Assembly (NCBI GenBank): GCA_016715945.1
Contig: JADJXJ010000001.1
Span: 868,001-932,000, forward strand
Length of the DNA stretch: 64,000 nucleotides
Origin: Bacteroidota bacterium
Lineage (GTDB): Bacteria; Bacteroidota; Bacteroidia; Bacteroidales; F082
Reading direction: 5' to 3'
Position 1 is the first letter of the stretch. Each line of letters opens with the position of its first letter. The position numbers and the translations under genes are program-made. Below the pieces are notes generated by a model that had not been told where the DNA came from, searched no databases, and worked only from the letters and a program-made list of their open reading frames with translations. Below are positions 41,245-52,700 of this stretch, one piece after another.

Positions 41245-41247
41245 GGA

Positions 41248-44200
41248 TTAAATTTTGCGGAAAACGTCTTTTCTTCTCTCAACGAGCTGGTCGAGCGGTT
41301 CGGAATAGTGCCATACAATCACATCGTACCCATGATTGCGTAAACACTGGCGTTTGGCATCATCATCACGCATCACATTGGGCACATCGTGCACATCGCC
41401 ATCGCAAAATACCAATACCGGTCCATTGGCTGTCAGATACACAAAGTCGGCATTCACATAACACTCTTTGATGTTTACCTGCGTTTTATCCGGATAAACG
41501 ATATCATGTTCCTTCAGGTAGCGGATAAATTTCAGTTCGGTGGAGGAATTTTTGTCGTAGTTTTCCAACAGGTATTGGTATTGCTGATCACGGTCGGTAC
41601 TGGCTTTGAGCGGAACCACTTCGCAGCGCATCAGTCGTTCGAGGGGTTTTTGTATTGAGATTCTGTCGAGTTGGTCGTGATAGCGCTGGTTGTAGTAAGA
41701 AAGCAAATCGTCGTAGGTGGCTTTCGGAAGCTCAGGTTTTTCATCCTCACCTGTTTCCGGGTCGAAGTGCAGCAGTTTGCAGGCTGTCCGGAACAACTCT
41801 TTCATTTTTGAGGAGCTTTCCACCAGTTGCGAAAGGATGCCCAGGCTTCCTTCGGCCGACTCATAGAGCATGATGTTTTGGGCTTCGTCATTACCCATGA
41901 GCCACACGCCAATTTCACTTTCTTCTACTTCAAACAGTTCTTCTACTGCACGTTTTAACGCATAGGCGAGCGATACCACCTGATTGGCATTGAGCTGGAG
42001 GTCTTTCACGGGCTGAATGTACAGGGAGTCGGCATGATCGCGGGCAAACAGGCGGACTTCCCTGGCATGCTGGGCGGTTTCGGGCTCTTCCAGTTCTTTC
42101 TGCCGCAGCCAGCGCCCGTTGCGGTCGTCAATATAAAAACCATTTGCATCCTTCGATCTGCTCCAACGGTGGTTCACCTGAATCAACTGGGTTGCCTGGC
42201 TGAAAATGATCCGCAGCAATGGTTGGTTGCCTTCCTTGATGAGGCATTGCGTGGTCGATTCGATGCCTTTGGGGTAATTAAAATATTGGGTGACCTGAAA
42301 ACCTTCGCGCGTACGCTCTTCCTCTTCGCACGAAATACGCTCCTGCGGTATGGCTTCGGTTTCGGTCAGCTCCAGCAGGTTGAACCATACCTGGGTTGAG
42401 GATTGGTCTTTCAACGGATTGTTGGTTATCGGGTCGTTGTTAAACCTTTCGGTATCCTCATCCAGGAAGGCATAGCCGGTTTGGGTGGACACTTTTATGC
42501 TGCGGTTTTTAAGGCTTGCATCGGCAAGCATCATCCGGCTGATTTTAAACTTGTTGCCGTTGTGATAGATAAGGTTGCCCGGCCCGAATTCGCTCAAGGC
42601 AATAAACCTGGGGCGTGAAATGTATTCGCCTTCATCCTTGTGTTTGTAACCAACAAATGTTCGCACAGGCAGGCGGGTAAAATTATATCCCGGCAAAAAG
42701 CCTTCGGAAGCCAGGTAACGGAACACATAAAACTCCGATTCGTTGCCGAAGCTCTTCTGATCTTCGTTGAGCAGCAAAGCCCTCTGGGCAAGCCCGATGT
42801 TGTGCTGCCTTTTGGCCTCACGCATTAGCGGGCTGGATTGTTTCACGGTGGGGTCATCCATCATTGCCCGCGATTTATGAATGATCTCCTCGGCATTGCG
42901 CAACAAAATCCGCCATCGGTCGAACGCCCTGTCAAAGCGGTTGCAGAAGCTATTGGCACGCACCCTCAACCAGTCCTTGTTGAACCAACTGGCTTTTTCG
43001 ATTTCCGGAATACTTGTCCGGAGAATTTTGTCAAAACCCTCAATCCAGGCCTCTCTGTAAAAGGATGAAGCATTTTCAATTAAGCTAACGATATGACTTT
43101 TGACCGGCAATACCTTTTTATCCCTTGTATCAATGACATCGCTGATGGAAACTCTGAGATCGTGCAGACCAAGGTTCATGAGGATGTAGGCGTTGAAATG
43201 GGTGAGGATCAGTTCCTCGTTCAACAGGTCAATGCGTGGTGGAACCACTGCCCCGGCAACCATTTTCGTGGGTTCTTTGAAGTAGTGCCTGTCGTGGGCC
43301 GACCAGTTTGAGCAATAGTTAATAACCAGCGCTGTTTGTCCTGACCTTCCCGCACGACCGCTCCGCTGCACATAATTGGCAGGTGTTGGCGGCACATTGC
43401 GCATATGAACGATGTTCAAATCGGCAATATCAATACCCAGCTCCATGGTTGGGGAACAGAAAAGTGCAGAGAGATCGCCGGAGCGAAACTGCTTTTCACG
43501 GGCTATCCTGTCGTCATTCCCAAGTTGTCCGGTGTGTTCTTTGCCAATGAATTGCTTTTGAAATTTGGTGAAATCAGTTTGATAAAACTTGCGGAAGAAT
43601 TTATTGGGCTCCATTTGCTGTTCCTTGTAGGAGGCCAGACGCACCTCGTCGGGTAGTACGGTAATCCCGTCGCCCAATTTCCACACCACATTGTCAACCC
43701 TTAAGCGATACCCTTTAACTGTGCCATTTTTGCCGCGGACATCCTGCGAGGTGAGAAGATTGGCTTTTTTCAGGAGTTCGCAAACCTTTTCAATGTATTC
43801 AATGTATTCATCCCCGTTTAGTTGATTCAGTTGATGCTTTTTGAAAAGCCTTTTGAAATATTTACCCACATAAGAATGCGGCCCCATGCTGGTGGTGTAG
43901 ATGTATCGCTGCGTTTCACCAGGGTTGCGACTCACCATAAAGCATGGCACCTCAATTTTTTCATTTTTGTCGAGCGACCATAGTTTATCTGGATCCAGTT
44001 TTAGCTTGATGAAATCTTCCGTTTCTGCCCTTTCGGTGGTTATCAGAGGATACTCCAGAGCGTATGACGTCCTGAAAAAATTTAATAGTTGCGTAAGGAT
44101 ATATTTTCGTTCCGGTGGTGTAAGACGGTCAAACAACGGGATGTCGTTAAAAAAATCGTCTCTCCGGCAAAACTCTTCCAGCCGGTCATATTCGATGGAG

Positions 44201-46533
44201 AGCAGCGCTGTTTGCTCAAGGTTTGGAAGGTTGAAGCGCCACGAACGCCTCAGATCATATAAGATCCTGATAAGGAGGAGTTTTTTTAAGGCCCTTTCGT
44301 TTTCGGGATCAGGCCATTCGTCATTGGGTTCTCTGGCATAATCCGATTCTTTCAGCTGGAGTTGTGGCAACATACGCTCAGCAAGTTCCGACACCTTCAA
44401 GCAATTTCTTTCGGATTTTTTCAAGGTATGATACAGCGCCGATCTTAAACGTCCGGTATGGATAAAATCGTTGAAATGTCCTGCCTGCAGGGATGCATCC
44501 TGGCGGTTATCTGTAAAGCTGAGCAGTTTCTGTATTTTTTTAGGCTCACCCTGATGATGCAATTCACTGATAGTGGTGTAGGCAGTCATGGTTGTGGCCG
44601 TGCTTCGGCCCTCATTGCCCAGCCGCATCAGCTTGGTGTTTTCGCTGGTCTTCAGGTCGTAGATCAAGCCGGCAGTGGGATCGAACAACAGTTTGGCAGG
44701 CATGAACCATCCCCATTGTCCGTCCATTATTTCATCAGAAAATTTACCTTCACTATTGAAATAAATTTTTGAGGGTAAGCGATGCACATAATAATTGTCA
44801 ACCACCACCTTACCCTTTTTTTCGCTCCACCACGAGGGCGGCAATTCCTCAATGAATTCATCCGACCACAACTCCTCATCGTCATGCGGAATGATCAGAT
44901 AGCCATCCGGAAAATCCTGGGCTGTTAGTTTTCTTGGCTTTAAACCGGTCTCCCTATCGCCTCTCAGATCATCCTTGGAAAGTTGTAGCGGAATATCGTC
45001 GGGATCGCGCGGCTCCAATATGTTGGTGGTAAAATTTTTTCTGACACAGATAAACTCATGTCCCGAAAATCTGCTGAACAGAAGCGGATAAATGTATTTG
45101 TCCTGGTTGTTTTCGCGCACATACCTTCCGGTTTCGAGGGTGATCTTACGCCTGTCGCGAGGTTCCAGGGTAACATAAACTGTGTTGGTTTGCGAAATAA
45201 ACTGGTGTAGCTTATAGGGCAGGTAAGATTTAAAGGTTTTAAGCCGATGGGCTTTTATATTGAGGGCCTCAGCCCAATCGAGCAGATTTCGAACGGCTTT
45301 TTCACAGTCGGTATAGCTTTCGCCGGAGTCGTCTGCCAAAAGTTTAACTATTTCGCTCAAGGTGTGAGGTTTGCCCCTTTCGACAAAACCATCCGGGTGC
45401 CTGAACAGTGCAACTTTGTTTTCGAGCCAGATGGCCAGCGGGTGCCTGACAAAATCCTCCGGTGTGCCATCTTTGGAGATATGCTGATGAATGCCTTCCT
45501 GCAACTCAAATTTACCCGGTATTTGTGTTGAAGCTGTGCAGTTCTGGAGGTACTCGCCAATGATTTGGGACACATCGAACTGCGTTCCGAAAATGGTGGA
45601 TGCCACGCCGGCAACCGCTTTCTTTTTGTCTTCGGGCGAGCCTACAGTGGTCATGGTTGCGGAAGTACCTATGCAAGTCACCTCTCCCCTGGTGATATCC
45701 TTTACCCTGCGAATGAGCAGAGAAACGTCGGAACCCTGACGGCCACGGTAGGTATGCAACTCATCAAAAACCAGAAATCTGAGATGCGCTTTGATGGAAT
45801 CCCGCATCCACTCTTCCGAGGCACGCGTCATGATAAGTTCCATCATCATATAATTGGTCAGGATGATGTCGGGAACTTCCTTTTCAATCCGTTCACGCTC
45901 CTCCTGGCCTTCCTGGCCGGTGTAGTTGGCATACGTGATCGGAAATGCTTTGCCGGTAAAACTTCTGAGTTTTTTCAGGATATCCTCCAGGCTCTGTCCA
46001 TTATTTTCATTCGACCGCAGATCATACTCCTTTCGCTTATCCTCGGGCACAAAGCTGATGAGATAATTCATCTCGTACTTCATGATCTCCTCTTTCTGAG
46101 AGTTGATCAGCGCATTCATCGGATACACCAGAACAGCCTTAACCCCTTTCTTCTTTTCCTTCAACTTCAGGATATAATCAAAGATGGTAGCCAGGTATGT
46201 CAGTGATTTTCCCGAACCGGTGCCGGAAGTAACCACGAATCCCTGCCCTGAAAGCCCTTTCCTGATGGCTTCCACCTGGTGTTTATACAATTGATAATCG
46301 CCAAAAACTGTAATCAGATCATGGTGGATCAATCCCTCACGATGCAAATCAGCCAGGGTTTCCTCCCTTTTGTAAGATGGATTGAACTGCAAAAAAGGCT
46401 CTGGAATGAAACCATCTTCATCAAACCTGGCCTCAACGTAGTCGCGGATTCGCTTGTCCCTGATTTTAACAAAAGACCGGATATATTCCCGATAACTATC
46501 TGTGATGTCCTTATGAAGTTTAAATGCATCCAT
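41248..46533 (-). CDS. Giant DEAD/DEAH helicase with DUF1998-like region and C-terminal nuclease-like domain (DrmA/DrmB-like fusion)
   Basis: 1761 residues. N-terminal helicase: VTSGTGSGKS at about 101-110, DELH at 257-260 (VFDELHTYRGRQGSDVSLL), CIGTSATM at about 290. A large insertion follows, and then the C-terminal helicase motifs CSPTMELGIDIADL and QRSGRAGRSGQ at about 1050. A DUF1998/MZB-like part (about 1550-1660) has LAYALKRAVEELFEVEESEI and IMLYESAEGSLGILSQLVE, but lacks an obvious four-Cys cluster. The last 70 residues (about 1690-1761: NADFVYL, VLVFCDGDVHD, KRQCLRNHGYDVIVW) resemble DUF559/Vsr-type nuclease domains. In DISARM, DrmA (helicase) and DrmB (DUF1998) are separate; here they look joined, and the PLD nuclease DrmC is missing. 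Confidence 0.85.
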   Translation of the reverse strand: MDAFKLHKDITDSYREYIRSFVKIRDKRIRDYVEARFDEDGFIPEPFLQFNPSYKREETLADLHREGLIHHDLITVFGDYQLYKHQVEAIRKGLSGQGFVVTSGTGSGKSLTYLATIFDYILKLKEKKKGVKAVLVYPMNALINSQKEEIMKYEMNYLISFVPEDKRKEYDLRSNENNGQSLEDILKKLRSFTGKAFPITYANYTGQEGQEERERIEKEVPDIILTNYMMMELIMTRASEEWMRDSIKAHLRFLVFDELHTYRGRQGSDVSLLIRRVKDITRGEVTCIGTSATMTTVGSPEDKKKAVAGVASTIFGTQFDVSQIIGEYLQNCTASTQIPGKFELQEGIHQHISKDGTPEDFVRHPLAIWLENKVALFRHPDGFVERGKPHTLSEIVKLLADDSGESYTDCEKAVRNLLDWAEALNIKAHRLKTFKSYLPYKLHQFISQTNTVYVTLEPRDRRKITLETGRYVRENNQDKYIYPLLFSRFSGHEFICVRKNFTTNILEPRDPDDIPLQLSKDDLRGDRETGLKPRKLTAQDFPDGYLIIPHDDEELWSDEFIEELPPSWWSEKKGKVVVDNYYVHRLPSKIYFNSEGKFSDEIMDGQWGWFMPAKLLFDPTAGLIYDLKTSENTKLMRLGNEGRSTATTMTAYTTISELHHQGEPKKIQKLLSFTDNRQDASLQAGHFNDFIHTGRLRSALYHTLKKSERNCLKVSELAERMLPQLQLKESDYAREPNDEWPDPENERALKKLLLIRILYDLRRSWRFNLPNLEQTALLSIEYDRLEEFCRRDDFFNDIPLFDRLTPPERKYILTQLLNFFRTSYALEYPLITTERAETEDFIKLKLDPDKLWSLDKNEKIEVPCFMVSRNPGETQRYIYTTSMGPHSYVGKYFKRLFKKHQLNQLNGDEYIEYIEKVCELLKKANLLTSQDVRGKNGTVKGYRLRVDNVVWKLGDGITVLPDEVRLASYKEQQMEPNKFFRKFYQTDFTKFQKQFIGKEHTGQLGNDDRIAREKQFRSGDLSALFCSPTMELGIDIADLNIVHMRNVPPTPANYVQRSGRAGRSGQTALVINYCSNWSAHDRHYFKEPTKMVAGAVVPPRIDLLNEELILTHFNAYILMNLGLHDLRVSISDVIDTRDKKVLPVKSHIVSLIENASSFYREAWIEGFDKILRTSIPEIEKASWFNKDWLRVRANSFCNRFDRAFDRWRILLRNAEEIIHKSRAMMDDPTVKQSSPLMREAKRQHNIGLAQRALLLNEDQKSFGNESEFYVFRYLASEGFLPGYNFTRLPVRTFVGYKHKDEGEYISRPRFIALSEFGPGNLIYHNGNKFKISRMMLADASLKNRSIKVSTQTGYAFLDEDTERFNNDPITNNPLKDQSSTQVWFNLLELTETEAIPQERISCEEEERTREGFQVTQYFNYPKGIESTTQCLIKEGNQPLLRIIFSQATQLIQVNHRWSRSKDANGFYIDDRNGRWLRQKELEEPETAQHAREVRLFARDHADSLYIQPVKDLQLNANQVVSLAYALKRAVEELFEVEESEIGVWLMGNDEAQNIMLYESAEGSLGILSQLVESSSKMKELFRTACKLLHFDPETGEDEKPELPKATYDDLLSYYNQRYHDQLDRISIQKPLERLMRCEVVPLKASTDRDQQYQYLLENYDKNSSTELKFIRYLKEHDIVYPDKTQVNIKECYVNADFVYLTANGPVLVFCDGDVHDVPNVMRDDDAKRQCLRNHGYDVIVWHYSEPLDQLVERRKDVFRKI

Positions 46534-46809
46534 CTGTCAAAACAGTAAAATGAATAGCTAAAATACGGTTTCTTTGTCTCCCTCCGGCCCCTATCATGCT
46601 GCACGGTGTTTCTTATTCATTGATGGGTGCCGTTTGAGCTTTGGTTGGTATCCTGGTTGGGAAGTGGCTACAGGGTCAGGCTGAGCCGGGTAGAACGCTT
46701 AACAATAACATGTTTGCATGAGGCTGGCTGAGATTTAATCCTGGCCGGGCGTTTTGCTTTTTGCAAGGCTTCATCAGGCAACGGAGCTTGCCGGAGTTCC
46801 CGGGCTTCG
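46534..46809. other. Spacer between the helicase operon and the RecD-like gene
   Basis: 276 bases without a gene I can support. It must hold the promoter of the helicase-methylase operon, but I could not pick out a convincing promoter pair or a strong hairpin. Confidence 0.4.
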
Positions 46810-49017
46810 TTAAATGACATTATTGCGATGTGTAAGATTGTTTACAATAAATTTAATTTTAGCAAGCAATTCCGGGCTGTTGCATTTTTTTTCCAAAGGC
46901 AAAACCCGACCAAAAAATCCATCTTTATTGTATTCAAAATCAACAACACAAGTTCGACCTTCTTTTTCAATGGTATATCGTTCACGCCATTCCAAATGCC
47001 TGATGTCTGTGATAACTTCTTCAGCAGCTAACCCTTTCCTCATGGCATCAAAAAGATTTTTCAGAAATGGTTTCTGTTCTTCAGTAGTTACATCAAATTC
47101 GATTTGAGTCAATATGCTTCTTATTGTGTTCCTGTTCACTACAATCGGAGCAGCTCGCTCTAATATTTTGGTGATGGTTTCAAATAATTCATCCGAATTG
47201 GTCTGTGCGGGTAGCTTTTGAAAATTGTTTCTAAAGATGTTCTCATTATTGACCCAGTATTTGAATGCAGCTGTTTTTGCTTCTCTTTTGAAGACATATC
47301 GCACTTCATACCCTACTTTTTGCCAGGCTATTATGTCGATGTAATGTTTTCGGAGCCAATACCACCTGTGAATGAAATGATCCTGAATGGTCAATGGCGC
47401 ATCAGCCAAACCAAATTTTTCCAGTTCCGGCAAAACTACATTGATATTGATTTCAATGGTAGAATTTGATTGTCCTGTCAATTCATTAAATGCCTGTTGA
47501 ACATTCGCATCAATAAAATTCATTTCAGAAAAGGAAGTAAAATATGGTGGATTGATGCAAAAGAGTTTCCTGGAAGCCCGTGTAACTGCGGTGTAGGCCC
47601 ACCGATAAAACTCCGGATTCGATTTTCCGGAGCGATCGTGTACAGATTGGTAGAAATTAAAATTTTCCTTTGTTCCTATATCCCAAAAAACGAAAGCATG
47701 ATCCCATTCACCGCCCTGGGCTTTATGGCAGGTAACGGCATAGCCGTATTTCAGAAGAATGCAGTTGAAATACTTATCGTTGATAATGGCTTCCTTAAAC
47801 TCCTCTGTACCTTTTTTAAGTTTGGGATGCCTGTTTTTAAAATCCACATAAAGCGCTCTCTGCTCTTCGGGCTTTAAGTAATTATCTCCATAAAGGTAGT
47901 TTTCCAGCATCAGCCCGCCAACAGTTCTGGATTGGTTATTTTTATCTGGTAAAACTAATCTTATGCTACGCCAGGTAAGTTTGACGCTTTGGGTTTTGCC
48001 GCCTTTATCATAAAACCTCACCTCTCTGCTTTCAACTTGCGGACTGGCTTCTGAAACTACGGCAAATTCACCGTTCATGATCCCCAATCGGTAATTGTTG
48101 CCCCCAATGATTATTGTATCGGATGTCTGAATGGGCAAATCATCTCCAAATTTATCTCTCCGGATTGCCCGGTTTAAAGCGAGAGCTGTTTTGTTTTTGT
48201 AGCATATAATGATTTTTGTACCTGTTTGTGCCTTATAGGTTTCCAAATAATGCTCATAAGTAGGATTGAAAACATCTCGTCCGTTTTCTCTCATATCAAA
48301 ATCGTTAAAATAGCCAGAAGTCAGACACTGCCTGATTTTAGTGGCTGAATTCAAAATGCCATTGTTCGCATCCTGGCGTTTCACTTCCTTCATTTCTGCT
48401 TCTGACACAGGAACTTTGTATGTTTCTCTCAGATAATCAGGATCAAGCGCAGGTGAGAAATTCATTCCAATAGGTGGCAGCTGTGCAGGATCACCAACGA
48501 AAATGATTTTGCTTGTTGTGGAAGCCTCCTGAATTCTGCCATATATCATCAGGTCATTCAGCAAACAGCCGCTGCCAAAGCGAAAAAACTCGCCCTGGCT
48601 CAAAATATTGCTTACCATCGAAGCCTCATCCACTATCAGAACTGAATGATGAACCTCAGGATTGTTTCTGATATTGTATTGGTACAGAAAAGAAACATCA
48701 TTTTCGTTTTAACCTTGTTTGATTTCAAATAACTTCTCAAAACTGTATATACCCTTGTGTATGGTAGTAGCCTCAAAACCAGTTTTTTGCTCAATTACTT
48801 TGGCTGCTCTGCCAGTTGGCGCCATCAGTTGAAATCTCATTTGTAACGACTTGAGATAGTTTACAAAGCCGCTTAGCAGAGTAGTTTTTCCTGAACCAGC
48901 ATATCCCTTTAGGATAAAAATGCGCTCATCGCTTTTTAAAAAAGCCTGTAGTTTTTCCAATGCATTTCGTTGATCGTTGGTAAGATTGATGTGCTGGAAA
49001 TGTTGAAAGATTTTCAT
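46810..49017 (-). pseudogene. RecD2/Pif1-like SF1 helicase, split by an in-frame TAA
   Basis: The frame 49017 to 46810 has 736 codons with one TAA at 48709-48711. The upstream 102 codons carry Walker A LKGYAGSGKTTLLSG (about 38-45) and APTGRAAKVIEQKTG (motif Ia). Downstream, in frame, are LIVDEASMVSN (Walker B), VGDPAQLPPIG, ITCYKNKTA-like and UvrD-C motifs (CHKAQGGEWDHAFVFWD, YTAVTRASRKLF), then about 250 residues of unknown function. A GTG at 48633 could begin a product, but it would lack Walker A. I treat it as one helicase gene inactivated by a nonsense change. It stands between the helicase operon and the trailer end of the CRISPR array. Confidence 0.82.
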
Positions 49018-49198
49018 GGCGGTATTATTTTATGCAGTGGGTATTTTACAAAAAAGCGTGAAAAGTAAGTTGTTCAGAATTTTTTTTGCATATCATTTAG
49101 CTAGTGAGGAATTTGAAAAACCAGACTTTAGGCATCAGCAAGTTAGTAAAATTTTGCAGTAATTTGGATTGCTTTCAAATATAAAAGGAGAAAAAGAA

Positions 49199-49792
49199 GT
49201 CTTAATCAATGTTTTAGTGAAAGTTGATTAGTGAGCCCGCAACCCGAAACCCGGAACAACAAAACCAGTTGATGTCTTAATCCTTGTTTTAGTGAAAGGT
49301 AATTAGTGAGCCCGAAACCCGTAACCCGAAACCCGTAACAACAATACCGGTTGATGTCTTAATCCTTGTTTTAGTGAAAGTTAATTAGTGAGCCCGCAAC
49401 CCGGAACAACAAAACCGGTTGATATCTCAATCCTTGTTTTCGTGGAAAGAGGTTAGATAGGTCGGCTAGTTGTTTCACATAAAACTCAAACGGCAATCAT
49501 AATCCTTTGTTTTAGATGATGTTAACTAGTGAGTCATAGGCCGAAATTTATAAATTTTTTTTAAAATATCTTAATCCTTGATTTAGTGAAAGTTAATTAG
49601 TGAGCCCGCAACCCGAAACCCGGAACAACAAAACCAGTTGATGTCTTAATCCTTGTTTTAGAGGAAGTTGATAAGTGAGCCCGAAACCCGGAACAACAAA
49701 ACCGGTTGATGTCTTAATCCTTGTTTTAGTGAAAGTTAATTAGTGAGCCCGCAACCCGAAACCCGAAACCCGTAACACCATTACCGGTTGAT
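49199..49792. repeat. Degenerate trailer end of the array with minisatellite in place of spacers
   Basis: About eight repeats with substitutions (for example ...TTTTAGTGAAAGTTAATT... in place of ...TTTTAGTGGAAGTTGGTT...; one begins ATCTCAATCC). Most intervals between them are near-copies of CCCGAAACCC and GGAACAACAAAACCGGTTGAT-like strings of 31-46 bp, not independent spacers. Confidence 0.85.
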
Positions 49793-52700
49793 GTCTTAAT
49801 CCTTGTTTTAGTGGAAGTTGGTTAGTGAGTGATAAAAAGCCTCGGTGGTTTGAGAAACATTAACCCAGTCTTAATCCTTGTTTTAGTGGAAGTTGGTTAG
49901 TGAGTCCTTCGGTATCTCGAAGCCTCTTGCTAAGTGGGAGGTCTTAATCCTTGTTTTAGTGGAAGTTGGTTAGTGAGAGGTAGGCGACTGCTTCTTGCAG
50001 GACGGGTGGGTATGGTCTTAATCCTTGTTTTAGTGGAAGTTGGTTAGTGAGTACTGCCCCCTCACCATGAGGAAAAAGACCTTAATGGTCTGTCTTAATC
50101 CTTGTTTTAGTGGAAGTTGGTTAGTGAGTAAATATGAAAAAACTAATCTTTACACCCGAGGTGATAAAAAGCCTCGGTGGCTTGAAGAAAGTCTTAATCC
50201 TTGTTTTAGTGGAAGTTGGTTAGTGAGTGCTGGCTGCTTTAGCTGAGTCCTTCGGTATCTCGAAGTCTTAATCCTTGTTTTAGTGGAAGTTGGTTAGTGA
50301 GCCAAGAAGAATTACATCCTTAATGCATTCTCGCTCCAGTCTTAATCCTTGTTTTAGTGGAAGTTGGTTAGTGAGTCGGTATCTCGAAGCCTCTTGCTAA
50401 GTGGGAGCAGGAGTCTTAATCCTTGTTTTAGTGGAAGTTGGTTAGTGAGTCGAGTACTTGTGCTCGACAATTCGGGGTGTAAACCGTCTTAATCCTTGTT
50501 TTAGTGGAAGTTGGTTAGTGAGGTCGCTAATGAAATAACGTTGGTTACATGCTACAAAACGTCTTAATCCTTGTTTTAGTGGAAGTTGGTTAGTGAGAGG
50601 TGATAAAAAGCCTCGGAGGTATTAGAAATTTGAGCGTCTTAATCCTTGTTTTAGTGGAAGTTGGTTAGTGAGACGGGTGGGTATGAACCTACCCGTCACC
50701 CCTTCGGGGGTCTTAATCCTTGTTTTAGTGGAAGTTGGTTAGTGAGCAGGAAGGTCGAACTGTTTACTACGTCCCTTCGGACGTGTCTTAATCCTTGTTT
50801 TAGTGGAAGTTGGTTAGTGAGAAACGAAAAAATCAGACTCATTGAAATATATTTCAATGGTCTTAATCCTTGTTTTAGTGGAAGTTGGTTAGTGAGAAGC
50901 TTGTTTTCTAAGATGCAAGTTCCCTACGGGGAACAGTCTTAATCCTTGTTTTAGTGGAAGTTGGTTAGTGAGGGTCATTAGAGACCTCGGGGGAACAAGA
51001 AACATTAACGTCTTAATCCTTGTTTTAGTGGAAGTTGGTTAGTGAGTTTATGTATATAAACCCCGAGCTCGACGGGCTTAATACGTCTTAATCCTTGTTT
51101 TAGTGGAAGTTGGTTAGTGAGGATGTAAAACCTGGCATGATGGCCTTCGTTACCGTAGAGGTCTTAATCCTTGTTTTAGTGGAAGTTGGTTAGTGAGCCT
51201 GCTTCTCCCTGTTCTGCCGACTGCCTCCTCCCAGTCTTAATCCTTGTTTTAGTGGAAGTTGGTTAGTGAGAAGTTCCATGGGTACTGTCCCTTAACTGGG
51301 AGGAAAAAGTCTTAATCCTTGTTTTAGTGGAAGTTGGTTAGTGAGAGGTGGGCGACTGCTTCCTAAAGGACGGGTGGGTGTGGTCTTAATCCTTGTTTTA
51401 GTGGAAGTTGGTTAGTGAGAAAACGGCGAGGTTATAAACCTCGTCGACACGATTTGTCTTAATCCTTGTTTTAGTGGAAGTTGGTTAGTGAGCCATGGGT
51501 ACTGTCCAATAACGATGAGGAAGAAGACCCGTCTTAATCCTTGTTTTAGTGGAAGTTGGTTAGTGAGTCCCTACCGAAAAGCTCAGACCATCTTATCAGA
51601 GTTCAAGTCTTAATCCTTGTTTTAGTGGAAGTTGGTTAGTGAGTCGATAGCCTCAGTAACGAGGTTATCATTGCCAATACAGTCTTAATCCTTGTTTTAG
51701 TGGAAGTTGGTTAGTGAGACTCTACGAGGAGGTATGCAACCTTCTTGACGGAGTAGGTCTTAATCCTTGTTTTAGTGGAAGTTGGTTAGTGAGTGAACGG
51801 TAGCTATTTCGTTAATATGTACGAAAAAAGTCTTAATCCTTGTTTTAGTGGAAGTTGGTTAGTGAGAATAGGCGCAATTTTGCGCCTATTTTTTTTATTT
51901 TTTATTGTCTTAATCCTTGTTTTAGTGGAAGTTGGTTAGTGAGCGGAGTCGATAGCCTCAGTAACGAGGTTATCATTGCCAAGTCTTAATCCTTGTTTTA
52001 GTGGAAGTTGGTTAGTGAGAGCATCACGTAGCTGGAATTACCGGCTACGTGACCTCGTCTTAATCCTTGTTTTAGTGGAAGTTGGTTAGTGAGCAGAGGG
52101 GTAAACCCCGAAACGCTCCTTGACTCTTTGTCTTAATCCTTGTTTTAGTGGAAGTTGGTTAGTGAGTGGGTACTGTCCTTTGACTATGAGGAAAAAGACC
52201 TTAATGGTCTTAATCCTTGTTTTAGTGGAAGTTGGTTAGTGAGTTGTAAAAAACAAAATTGTATTAGCGAATTCTGTAGGCTGTCTTAATCCTTGTTTTA
52301 GTGGAAGTTGGTTAGTGAGTAAAAAAACTTGAGAATGATCAGCTAAAGATCCTTCGGGTCTTAATCCTTGTTTTAGTGGAAGTTGGTTAGTGAGTAGTCC
52401 GGAGACTACTAAATACTTTGAGTCCCTACTGTCTTAATCCTTGTTTTAGTGGAAGTTGGTTAGTGAGAAAGAGTAGGAAGCAGTACCATGTTGGGGACTG
52501 CTTGTCTTAATCCTTGTTTTAGTGGAAGTTGGTTAGTGAGTAAACCGTAAAAAGTTTATTAATATAGCTTCGATAGGTCTTAATCCTTGTTTTAGTGGAA
52601 GTTGGTTAGTGAGTCGAACTGTTTACTACGTCCCTTCGGACGTAGTGGAGTCTTAATCCTTGTTTTAGTGGAAGTTGGTTAGTGAGAAAACCGTTTGCCA

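Noticed and set aside
33580..48711. Stop-codon reassignment to explain the split genes
   Set aside because: One break is TAG, the other TAA, and both codons end normal genes elsewhere in the window.
49199..49792. The 49199 end as the leader end
   Set aside because: Repeats there are decayed and intervals repetitive, while the AT-rich leader and cas2 are at the other end; the aberrant units at 61619-61972 do weaken this choice somewhat.
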